NCBI GenBank assembly: GCA_022419385.1 | Contig: JAJUBI010000008.1 | Coordinates: 1,364,001 to 1,428,000, forward strand | Origin: Paraconiothyrium sp. Pb-2020 | Taxonomy: Eukaryota; Ascomycota; Dothideomycetes; Pleosporales; Didymosphaeriaceae | DNA: 64,000 nt | Direction: 5' to 3' | In this document: positions 11,501 to 20,989 of the stretch, piece by piece | Layout of the letters: each line of letters begins with the position of its first letter | How positions within the stretch are numbered: the first letter of the stretch is position 1 | Notes under the pieces: generated by a model | Told to the model about the DNA's origin: nothing | The model's database searches: none | The model's input: the letters and a program-made list of their open reading frames with translations, nothing else | Translations under genes and position numbers: made by a program

Positions 11501-13815
11501 GCCTGCTTCGGTCCAAGCTCGACTTCAAGGTTGAAGCGCCAGAATGTGACGCCCCGCTCAGCATGTAGCCTTACGGCGGGGATTTCCTTCATCTTGCCTA
11601 GCTTCTCGCCGTCCCTCTTTTTGATCCGAGATGACTTCTGAGGCCCCGCACTCTGTGGACTCATGGAGCTGCGGAGTTCCGAGAATAGGCCCGTATCATC
11701 TTCTTCACGAGAGAGGTCAACGTCTACGGGGATATCGTCGATAGCTTTGACATAAAGAGTCTTCCCAGTTCGTGATACCTTCACCTGACCTTCCAGCGGA
11801 TCAACGTATGCCGGATGCAGATTGTCCGGGTCTACGTCTTCAGGCGGGTGCGGTAGGAGATCCATTGGCTGTGTGAATAGGCGTAGTGTCGGTGGTTTTT
11901 GGTAGGAGGAACCTTCATCGGTAGTCACGATCATCACACTACCACGCCATATCTCCCGATCTCTGCCCGGCCTACTCTTGTCTCGACGAAGACCAGTGTA
12001 GCGGAGAAGTGGTCCACATTTGAGGTATAGGGGCGGGTTGAATGTGGTGTGTGTGGTGGGAGGCTCCACATAGCCGTCGTACGTAGGTTCTGCATAGCTA
12101 CCAGAACGTCGTCGACGACTTGAGGTACTCTCCTCCCACCAGGCTTTATTACCGCCAGTGCTGCCGGACCTTTGAGGAGTATCAAGGTTCAGATCATCCT
12201 CTACGAGCAACCCAACTGCGCCGTTCCTCCACTCGTCTATCATTGGCGGTGGAACGTAGCGCCTGTCGGCGTCATGTTCCTGCGAGAAGACATCGCCGAT
12301 GCTACGATTTCCGGCCTCTGGGGCCTTTGGAGAGTGAACTTCTGTGGCCGAATCGATAAATCCAACACTTCTTCGATTTGCCGCGGGCGCCGCCGTTGCG
12401 CCCTGAGGCCGAAGTCGGTCCTCTCTATTCATAGTGTTCTTCTGGTCAATCTGTTGTTGCTCCATTTCTTTTTGTGCTTCGAAAATGCCGCGACTGTCTC
12501 TCTTTCTCTCGTGGTTCGCTGTGTCCTTCGGTGTAGGAGGGAGATCCTTGGACAATTTCCGGCTGTCATATCGAGCAACACCACCTCCTACGTGTCGCGA
12601 CGCGTTAGGGGCATCTTCCACTCCGTACAGACCCAGACCAGAAGGTACAGGGGCAGGCTTACGTTCCAGCTTCTGCACCGAATTCTCCAGATTCCTGACT
12701 GGACCTGATCGATCCCGAAAGCTACCTGATCCTCTTGCCACTCCAACCTCCTTCTCGTTCATACTGGACGTGCGCCCGACGGATCTATCCGCATGATTGA
12801 GAATGTGCTGATGGTTCGGTCCAGATGAGACGCGTTGGGCCTTGGCCTGAGACGGGACTCGATGGGGTCCAGATCCCGCGCCGCTTGCTGAGGGATCCCA
12901 GGGCTCCGACAAGTCATAGCCATATTCATCTTCAGATTCGCTGAGATCGTCCGGTAGCAGGGGAGACTTGGGTTTATTCTGCACCGGCATGGAGGCATGT
13001 CGCCTGTTACTCACGGCACGGGTGGGAGCTGGCTCCGGTCCTGTCACCGGCCCAGACACATTGCGCTGCAGTTTCGCCGCAGCCTCTCGCTCTCGCTCTC
13101 GCTCTCGTGCGCGACGCGCGCGCATCTCCGCCTCGGCCTTCTCTTGCGCTGCCAGCTCCATCTCTAGTATCCTCGCTCTCCTCTCCTCCTTGCTTATGTC
13201 ATCCAACTTCCCCTCTAGCTTCTGAAGTGGAGACCTGTCCGGCACGGATGGCCTACGACCCTTCGAATTCTTCCGAGCCACGCCTTCGGATGCTCCCGCC
13301 AGTGATTGTGGCGGTGAATATGGCGGTGAGCGCAGCTGCTGCAACCGTTCAGCAGCTATGGTGATGTTTGGCTGCTGGCGACTCGCATTCATGTATAGCG
13401 TCGGTTCTCGAGAGCGCCCAGAATGAGAGCGATTGGGCACCCTCGAGCTGCTCTTGGGCGCGTACGGGTCCTTGTACGATACTGGGGGTGGCGCTCGGGG
13501 AACGTCTGGGGCTGCGGGCAGTGCCTCGCCTGATGCGCCGGTGGTAGGAGGAGGTATATGCTGGCTCTGTCTGCGACGATGCGACGAGGTGCGCGAGACG
13601 CCATTGGCACCTGACGGAGCAGCTACAGGTCGTGCGGAATTGCTGGACATTGCGTTGGAGGTCGCTGGTGCATGTGTAGGCTGGGCTTCGACGGGGCGAC
13701 GGTAGCTGGTCCCCTTCTTCGAGTAGCCATCGGGAAGTGGCTGCTGGGCACTGTTCGCAGTCTGCGAGACATAGGTAGCGTTGCTGCCGCGGTTTTCCAT
13801 GCTGGGACGCGCCAT
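8587..13815 (-). CDS. PhoD-like metallophosphatase, 1,726 residues
   Basis: Two minus-strand exons, 13815-11065 and 11016-8587, join in phase 0 over a 48-bp intron (GTAAGT...TCTAG). The splice restores the motif DDHDIID-GYGSYP across the junction, which strongly supports it. PhoD-type motifs appear in order: GGDQIY at about 839-844, WDDHDIIDGYGS at about 910-921, LGLDCRTER near 991, and GGDVH at about 1117-1121, all typical metal-ligand positions of this alpha/beta-barrel phosphatase fold. About 600 residues of disordered, Ser/Pro/Arg-rich sequence with a charged coiled-coil-like segment (Glu/Arg/Ala-rich, about 205-245) precede the domain. Another 500 or so basic/acidic low-complexity residues follow it. 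No signal peptide is present, so it is probably intracellular, unlike secreted bacterial PhoD. The substrate is unknown; a phosphodiester or phosphomonoester is expected. It is transcribed divergently from KEX2. Confidence 0.93.
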
Positions 13816-14647
13816 GCGCTCAGATAGTGGGAGCGGGGAGGAGCCGTCCGCAGCAAGGGACAGTGGCAGACGTCGTGGGGATCTGCGGTGGGGTTACACT
13901 ATTCATTCACAAAATGCCATCTACTCGCATCCAATTGGACTTGAGCTGGATCTGTAAGGACACTAATGGCGTGCCAATGTACAGGTAACGTGTAGGCGAC
14001 GGGATGCTGCGCAGGGAAACGCTGGACGAAAGACGCGCAACGGGTTTGAAGGCAGAAATATCAACAAATCAACTGCACGCGCAACAAACAGAATTGTATG
14101 TACATGGATGCAGGAAGACGAGCGCGCCCGGCGGGCTGATATCCACACCGCGGCCAGCGCATCACCGCGAGAAAGATGAAGGCGGGAAGAGTGGCTGGGG
14201 AGACGCGCCTGCCCCGGACGGGTTAGCGCCTTCTTTCTTTAGGGCCACATTTGCGGCGGCTAACGTTCAGTCTTAGGGAGCATCCAGTGCTCAATAGCAT
14301 CCACTTCGACTCCACCGGCGCCTTTCACCACGTTGCAGCTACGCCGGGCGCGCGCTTCTACCTTGCTACACGCAGCTTTTTGCATTACTTTGCCGACCTG
14401 CTTCTCCGAGCCTAGCACGGTGCAGCTGCGCAGCCCCATCCCATGCACCAACACCAGTAGTCTTACCCGAAACCCTTCCCTCACTAACTCCTTCGCCGCC
14501 TCGACTTCCCCTCTCCAACACCTATCAACGAGGACACCGTCGCTCGTTCGAAGACCCCCTCCTCCTTCATCCTATATTCGGCGGCCGTTCTCTGTACAAT
14601 CATAAGCATTTGGGTGCATGCTCTAGGCAGCCCTTCAATACGTCGCA
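13816..14647. promoter_or_regulatory. Divergent promoter between PhoD-like gene and KEX2
   Basis: An 832-bp spacer separates the two start codons, which face away from each other, so both core promoters must lie here. The kexin-proximal part (about 14480-14600) is rich in C and T tracts (CCTCCTTCATCC and similar), as often seen around fungal transcription starts. No TATA box was obvious. Confidence 0.6.
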
Positions 14648-17188
14648 ATGCGCATCTCCGGTTTCGTGGGCCTGCTCTCAGCGGCGACGCTGGCGTCGGC
14701 AGCCCATCTTCCTCCGCGCAACTACACGAGCCACGACTACTACGCCATACACGTCACCTCGTCAACCTCCCCGGCGGAGCTCGCTGCCCACCTAGGGCTC
14801 ACCTACGATGGCCCTTTCCCAGCGCTGGAAAACCACCACGTGTTCAAAGCGCCTAAGCACGAAAACGATATCGTAGACGATGCAGTACAAGAGCTCAAGC
14901 GGCGGCGACGGAAACGAGAGGTCGGCATGGAAAACCACATCCTCGACAGCGTGCGCTTCAACCAGAAGCAGAAGCTCAAGCCTAGACACTGGAAGCGCAG
15001 CCGGATACCCGAGCGAAACGTTATCAGAGCTAAGGAGAGCAATGCTGTGAAGGCCCAGCGGGAGATTGCGACCAAGCTTGAGATCAAGGATCCCATCTTC
15101 GAGGAACAGTGGCACATCTTCAACGTGGCCACACCCGGAAATGACATCAATGTCACCGACGTCTGGATGCAGGGTATTACGGGCAAAAATGTGACAGCTT
15201 GTATTGTTGATGACGGGCTCGACATGGACAGCAACGACTTGAAAGACAACTTTTTCGCCGAGGGCTCGTACGATTTCAACGACCATGAAGACCTCCCCGT
15301 ACCCAAGCTATCAGACGATCGTCACGGTACGCGATGCGCCGGTGAAGTTGCTGCGGGAAGAAACGATGCTTGCGGTGTGGGTCTGGCCTACGATTCGAGG
15401 ATATCCGGCGTCCGCATATTATCGGGCGATATTACTGACATGGACGAATCCCTCGCCATCAACTACAAAATGGACAAGAACGACATTTACTCTTGCTCTT
15501 GGGGCCCACCAGACGATGGCCGGACTATGCAAGCTCCCGGAATCCTAATCGAAAAAGCTATGATCACAGCCATTCAGCAAGGCCGCGAGGGCAAAGGCTC
15601 CATTTATGTTTTCGCCGCAGGCAACGGTGCGGCAAGCGACGATAACTGCAATTTCGACGGCTACACGAACAGTATATATAGTATCACGGTCGGTGCTATC
15701 GACAAGGACAACAAACATCCATACTATTCCGAGGCCTGCTCTGCGCAGCTTGTCGTAACATATTCTAGCGGCAGCGGCGACGCTATCCATACCACTGACG
15801 TCGGCGCGAACAAGTGCACCGCTAACCATGGAGGCACGTCCGCTGCTGGTCCCATTGGAGTCGGTGTATACGCTCTTGTCTTGCAAGTTCGCCCCGACTT
15901 GACTTGGCGCGACCTACAATGGCTGTCCGTCATGACGGCTGTTCCATTCGACCAGCCTAGCGACTGGACGCAAACTCCTGGTACCGGTCGTACGTTCAGT
16001 CATCAATTTGGTTACGGGAAGCTCGACGCGTGGGCGATTGTTGAAGCAGCCAAGACTTGGAAGGTGGTCAAGCCACAGGCGTGGTTCTGGTCGCCATGGA
16101 TGCATGTCAAGAAGCCCATTCCACAGGGCGATCAGGGTCTTGCGAGCGTTTTTGAGGTCACTGAGCAGATGCTCAAGGACGCCAACTTCGAGCGTGTTGA
16201 GCACATCACCTTGACCATGAACATCGAGCATCAGCGACGTGGTGACCTTAGTGTAGAGCTGATCAGCCCCAATGGCATGACGAGCCACCTTTCCACGGCT
16301 CGCCGTGACGACGAAGCCCCGTACGGCTATGTAGACTGGACCTTCATGAGTGTGGCTCATTTCGGCGAGAAGGGCGTGGGCAAATGGACGGTCATTGTGA
16401 AGGACACCAATGTGAACGCCATGGTTGGCACCTTTACCGACTGGAAGCTTCGCCTTTGGGGCGAGTGCATCGACGCGTCGAAACAGAAGCTCCGACCATT
16501 GCCGACCGAGCACGATGATGACGATCACGACGTTATCGATGATCATCCGGCTCACACGACCTCTGTTTCTGTTGCTCCATCTGGTACCAAGACTGCCTCT
16601 GTCAATCCTTCAGACATGCCCACTCGTCCAGTAAACCAGAAGCCCTCTAGCAAGCCCACTAACACGGAGCAGGCAGCAGTCTCTTCAACTCCTACTACAA
16701 CTGCAACTACAACTTCTGGCTCGTCCGCTTCTGCGACCGCCTCACCAGAAAGTTTCCTGCCATCTATATTCCCTACGTTTGGTGTGTCTAAACGCACCCA
16801 AATATGGATCTATGGTAGCATTGGACTGATTCTTGTCTTTTGCTCTTGTCTAGCCGTGTATCTCTTCCTTGCGCGTCGGAAACGGCTCCAGTCGAGCCGC
16901 GACAACTATGAATTCGAAGTGCTGGACGACGCGGAAGACAATGAGAATGCGCGAATGCTCAGCGGTGGAGCGGCTGGTCGCCAGGGCAGGAGGGCAAGAA
17001 GGGGTGGTGAACTTTATGACGCGTTTGCAGGAGAAAGCGATGAGGATCTTTTGAGCGAGAGCGAGGATGGTGATGCTCCGTATAGGGATCGCGATGAGCC
17101 CTTTGATGAGAAAGCGGCGCACAAGGAGGATGGAAGCGATGCTGAGGGCAGCAACGCAAGTGGAAGTTCTGGTGGCAAGAGGCAGTAG
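14648..17188 (+). CDS. KEX2: Kexin, Golgi pro-protein convertase
   Basis: Single-exon gene of 846 residues. A signal peptide (MRISGFVGLLSAATLASA) leads into a pro-region with basic clusters (KRRRRKR near 84-90, WKR near 115-117) that fit autoprocessing. The subtilisin-family catalytic set is present: Asp188 in IVDDGLD, His226 in RHGTRC, oxyanion Asn326 in AAGN, and Ser398 in GGTSAA. A P domain follows (about 470-620). Then come a Ser/Thr-rich stalk, one membrane segment (about 717-738, within IWIYGSIGLILVFCSCLAVY), and an acidic cytoplasmic tail, as in yeast Kex2. The enzyme cuts after Lys-Arg and Arg-Arg in the late Golgi, maturing secreted enzymes and peptides. One candidate substrate, with an LKR site, is encoded at 4827-5121. 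Length is close to yeast Kex2 (814). Confidence 0.97.
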   Translation: MRISGFVGLLSAATLASAAHLPPRNYTSHDYYAIHVTSSTSPAELAAHLGLTYDGPFPALENHHVFKAPKHENDIVDDAVQELKRRRRKREVGMENHILDSVRFNQKQKLKPRHWKRSRIPERNVIRAKESNAVKAQREIATKLEIKDPIFEEQWHIFNVATPGNDINVTDVWMQGITGKNVTACIVDDGLDMDSNDLKDNFFAEGSYDFNDHEDLPVPKLSDDRHGTRCAGEVAAGRNDACGVGLAYDSRISGVRILSGDITDMDESLAINYKMDKNDIYSCSWGPPDDGRTMQAPGILIEKAMITAIQQGREGKGSIYVFAAGNGAASDDNCNFDGYTNSIYSITVGAIDKDNKHPYYSEACSAQLVVTYSSGSGDAIHTTDVGANKCTANHGGTSAAGPIGVGVYALVLQVRPDLTWRDLQWLSVMTAVPFDQPSDWTQTPGTGRTFSHQFGYGKLDAWAIVEAAKTWKVVKPQAWFWSPWMHVKKPIPQGDQGLASVFEVTEQMLKDANFERVEHITLTMNIEHQRRGDLSVELISPNGMTSHLSTARRDDEAPYGYVDWTFMSVAHFGEKGVGKWTVIVKDTNVNAMVGTFTDWKLRLWGECIDASKQKLRPLPTEHDDDDHDVIDDHPAHTTSVSVAPSGTKTASVNPSDMPTRPVNQKPSSKPTNTEQAAVSSTPTTTATTTSGSSASATASPESFLPSIFPTFGVSKRTQIWIYGSIGLILVFCSCLAVYLFLARRKRLQSSRDNYEFEVLDDAEDNENARMLSGGAAGRQGRRARRGGELYDAFAGESDEDLLSESEDGDAPYRDRDEPFDEKAAHKEDGSDAEGSNASGSSGGKRQ

Positions 17189-17432
17189 AGCGGGCCTGAA
17201 TTGCATTCCTACATTGGGTGGCGTTTCTAGAGATGCTTTGCTTCCATGCTTTTATTGCCCTGCTCTGAAGCGTTCTGTACATAAGCAAATGTATGAATAT
17301 GATACCCGCGTGAGGCGGTGACACTAGCGTGGCAGAAAAAGTTCACGTCCCACATCTGCAATCGCGACCACTTTGTGACCAGTTTGCGCCGTGCTTTTCC
17401 AACTACCAAAACGATTATCCGCCTCAGAAGAC

Positions 17433-18653
17433 ATGGCGGACGAAACCGTTCAGACTCTTCTCCAATTTGAAGGTCATCGGCACCTCACGACGCGCCTGCT
17501 TCTCTCCACACTCACCGGCCGCCCAATTCGCATCTCGAAGATCCGACCTTCATCGACACGCCCAGGTCTCACTCCATACGAAACGAACTTCATTCGTCTT
17601 CTCGACTCGATCACAAATGGCGCGCAAATCCAATTCTCCATGACCGGTACAACCCTCGTCTACCGACCTGGTCTCATTACCGGCAGCGCAGAGGGCCTGG
17701 GAGCTATGGGCGGGGTGATCAGACATGAGATACCAAGAGAGTGCAGTAGGAGAGGCGCGAGTTGGTGGTTAATACCACTTGCATTGCTTGCGCCTTTCGC
17801 AAAAGATAAGTTGAACGTGGTACTGCACGGTGAGGGCTGCGTGACGAGCAGTACCCCGGCGGGCGATGTCAGCGTGGACACCGTTCGGACAGCCATACTA
17901 CCACTATATAAGAGTTTCGGCATCGAGAGGAACATAGAGTTGAGAGTTCTTAAGCGCAGCTGTGCGCCTGGTCAGGGCAAGAGTGCTGGAGGTGAGGTGC
18001 AGCTTGTGTTTGGACACCAGGTGCGGTTACCGAAGACGCTGCACCTCATGAACAAGGGACGCGTGAAGAAAATTAGAGGTGTGGCATACGCAGTCGGAGT
18101 CAGCGGATCAAATAACGCGCGTATGATTGAAACCGCGAGAGGCGTCCTGAACAAGTTCGTGCCCGATACCTACATCTTCTCGGACGTGTCGAAGGCACCA
18201 CTCATCTCCGGCATGGGATCGAAATCAGATCCAAACGGCAAGACGAAAGGCGCCGTAGGGTTCGGACTCAGTCTTGTAGCGGAAAGTTCGACAGATTGCA
18301 TTTACTCGGCGGACGTGGCGAGTCCGCCTCAGGGAGGCGTTACGCCAGAAGACTTGGGCAAGCAGTGTGCGTATCAGCTGCTAGAGAAGATAAGCGCAGG
18401 AGGTTGTGTAGAGGTCACCAGCACGGAAACGGTGCTGTTGCTCATGGCGATGGGAAGTGAGGATGTCGGGAGGGTGTGCTTGGGACGGGAAGTCCTGGGT
18501 ACGGAAGAAGTCGTGCAAATGGGAAGGGATGTCAAGGTGTTCACTGGAGCTGCGTGGGGCTTTCGAAGTAAGGGCACAGCGGATGGAGAAGATGAGATCG
18601 TGGTTAGTGTTGTTGGGAGAGGTGTGGGCAATGTGGGTAGGAAGGTTGCTTAA
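17433..18653 (+). CDS. RCL1: RNA 3'-terminal phosphate cyclase-like protein (Rcl1)
   Basis: Single exon, 406 residues, starting MADETVQTLLQFEGHRHL. An in-frame upstream ATG at 17391 would add 14 residues that do not fit the family, so I use 17433. The protein aligns by eye with Rcl1 throughout: FEGHRHLTTRLLLSTLTGRP, a GVIRHEIPREC-type stretch, RGASWWLIPLALLAPFAK, SCAPGQGKSAGGEV, and a long C-terminal RtcA-like region. Rcl1 belongs to the RNA cyclase fold but is not a cyclase. It works with the GTPase Bms1 in the nucleolar small-subunit processome, where it is needed for early 18S rRNA cleavage, with the A2 site proposed. It lies 244 bp after KEX2 on the same strand, so its promoter is compact. 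Confidence 0.95.
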   Translation: MADETVQTLLQFEGHRHLTTRLLLSTLTGRPIRISKIRPSSTRPGLTPYETNFIRLLDSITNGAQIQFSMTGTTLVYRPGLITGSAEGLGAMGGVIRHEIPRECSRRGASWWLIPLALLAPFAKDKLNVVLHGEGCVTSSTPAGDVSVDTVRTAILPLYKSFGIERNIELRVLKRSCAPGQGKSAGGEVQLVFGHQVRLPKTLHLMNKGRVKKIRGVAYAVGVSGSNNARMIETARGVLNKFVPDTYIFSDVSKAPLISGMGSKSDPNGKTKGAVGFGLSLVAESSTDCIYSADVASPPQGGVTPEDLGKQCAYQLLEKISAGGCVEVTSTETVLLLMAMGSEDVGRVCLGREVLGTEEVVQMGRDVKVFTGAAWGFRSKGTADGEDEIVVSVVGRGVGNVGRKVA

Positions 18654-19081
18654 GAGGCTGAAATTGGGGATGGTAAGAGCGAAGGTCAAATGATACCCTT
18701 TCATGATTCACATTGGTCAAGATGTCGTGTGCTTTCACCTCAATCTGCTCGGCGAAAGACGAGCGCAACTCCAGCAGTCGTAGATTCGGCTCCTTAATCA
18801 CATACAAGACCGTGATTTGAATAGCCGGGTTTTTACCCACATTCTACCTACAAGTCTGTCCCAGCTTGGTGGACGTCACATTACCTGGCGTACTCGAATA
18901 TCCCTGCATGGTCGCACGGTTCGCGTCGGACACCTGCAGGCGCGTCCCCACGCGTCCTCGAGTCCACTTCACCCACCTTCACCGTCTACCCCGCGCTTCC
19001 TCCTTCATTGTGCCTGTAAACGTTCGTGCTTGACTTCCCTCACTTGCGGAATTCGTTCCGTCCCATTCACGGCAGGAATAG
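18654..19081. promoter_or_regulatory. Spacer and 5' region of the RTC4-domain gene
   Basis: This 428-bp interval between RCL1 and the RTC4-domain gene contains no recognisable coding sequence. A CT-rich stretch around 18955-19030 precedes the start codon and probably marks the leader. Confidence 0.5.
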
Positions 19082-20672
19082 ATGGTCATTCTGTCGAGGC
19101 GCAATGCGCCAAAGTTGCTACGTTCGGTGAACAATCAACCGCATGCAAGCTCCGAGGATCACGAAGAGGATGCACCGCGCAAACAAAGCACGAAGCACAC
19201 CAGCAAACAACAAATGGAGGCCGACTTAGATATACATGCCGACCCCATCTCTTCAGGCGACGAAAACGACGCCCCGCCACAGCCTTCAATGAGCCAATCT
19301 TCGAATGCGTCTACACGCACCAATGCGCGGACTACCGCGAAAGTCACAAGTAGCGCGCCGAGGAAAACTCAGAAGGTACAGCCAATACGTGCTCCAAAGC
19401 GGGGAGCTTTCAGGCAAGGCCTGGCGTGCAAGGTCAACTTCACAGAGCAAGATAAGGAGAACTCGCAGGAGGGGCCGTCAAGTTCCTCAGGTAGGCGGGA
19501 GACAGCAGAAACAGTATACTTTGGCATGGGAGACACACCGCGGAAAAAGCAGAAGACCAAGAACGTTCACGCGGTCCCTGTTGGGTTTAACAAGAAGTCA
19601 TTCGGGAAAGACAAGCGTAGGTGAGCCCGCGACCATGGTTTAGTGCGGGTCTGCTAACAACGTCCCAGCAAACCCCTCGTCATCCATACCTAAGAAAAGC
19701 GACTTCAGTCACGTTCACGATCTTGACAACGCATTGAGCAACATGCTTGACAAGCACGAACAGTATGCTGACATATCTGACGATGAGATACCATCGCCTG
19801 CAACTAAACGTCGGCGGACGATTCAAAGGCTGCCAGCTGGCTACGCAACGTCGTCGATTCCCACCATAAAAGACTCTCAAACGACCGTTCCCAGCTCACC
19901 ACTGACCTCCATTCCCGATCACGATGAGGAAGAGCTGAATGTCATTGGAAGAGACCTCGCGCACCACTCGAGACAAGACGAGGATTCACTATGCGCTTTA
20001 TGTCAAGATGAAGTCGACCCTGAAGAACAACAGGGATTTTGGGCCGAACATAGCAAGAGAACAGTACGCAACCAGATGCTCTTCTGCAAGGAACACAAAC
20101 GGTCACAAGCGAAAAAGGATTTCAAAGAGCAAGGTTTTCCTGAGATAGAGTGGGCTAGCCTGCCATGCAGGATACGCAGTTTCCGATCAGACTTAATCGC
20201 CTTATTACGAAACGAAACAGAAGAAGAAAGTGTATACCGCACTAAGCACGCCGAACGCCTCGTCTCAGGAAAAGCCGCAGCCCTACCATCAAAGAGAAGA
20301 GGGCGGAAAGCGCAAGCAGCTGAGCAAGAAATGCTCGACATTGTCGACACCGCATCGTCATCTACAGGCTACTACGGCCCCCGGGGCAAGCGCATCATGA
20401 TGGAAGTCATCACCGCTGATCTTTCAGACGTCATCCGAGAAGTCGCAGCCAAAGACCCCGTGGTGGGTCGGTCGGGTTTCGCGATGTTCCTGCAGGCTGT
20501 GCTTGTGCCGGAGCTCACGCTGCTACTGGTTATGGACGATATGAAAGTAGACAAAGAGACAGCACAGAGGCTTGTTAACCAGAGCGGGGAGTTGGGAACG
20601 TCATTACATGAGGAGATCGAGCATGAGGTGAGGTTGATAAGTGAGGATGAGGAAGAAGAGGAAGATTATTGA
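19082..20672 (+). CDS. RTC4-like domain protein
   Basis: Exons 19082-19616 and 19669-20672 join in phase 1 across a 52-bp intron to give 512 residues. A donor at 19617 (GTAGGT) keeps the frame, while the stronger-looking GTGAGC at 19621 hits a stop, so 19617 is used. The N-terminal 230 residues are disordered and basic, with KRRR clusters suggesting nuclear import. The C-terminal half carries the RTC4-like domain: LCALCQDEV and FCKEHKR (possible Cys/His metal ligands), then IEWASLPCRI, GYYGPRGKRIM, and an acidic C-terminus. Yeast Rtc4 was named from a telomere-capping genetic screen; its biochemical function is unknown. Many filamentous fungi have it as a domain in longer nuclear proteins. 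Family call by eye. Confidence 0.87.
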
Positions 20673-20989
20673 TTTCGTAATGCATCTTTCGCGGCGCTGG
20701 ATTTAGCGCTTTAGAGATGCTTGTGATATGTTCTGGCTTCGGCTTTCTCGTGGACATTGGGGTTTGGTGGGCTTACTGTCCGATATCATTTCACGGACTT
20801 ATGGGACATTTGACATGGCAATATATTTGATTCGGCCATCTTAAATGCAGTGTTGTTTAGCTTCACTGGTTGGTGCTGACTTCGTTGACAGAGCCTCGCC
20901 CTCGGACTTGGGACTGCCATCGCCTGGGCCGTCGTCCGATCCAACTTCACTCAGAATCATCTATATAAGGCTCCTCTACTTCTCCTTCC
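20673..20989. promoter_or_regulatory. Spacer ending in a TATA box and CT-rich initiator-like tract
   Basis: After the RTC4-domain gene, TATATAAG at 20962-20969 is followed within 25 bp by a long CT-rich run. This is the arrangement seen at the transcription starts of other genes in the window. No protein gene follows; the degenerate repeat array begins here instead. Confidence 0.4.
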
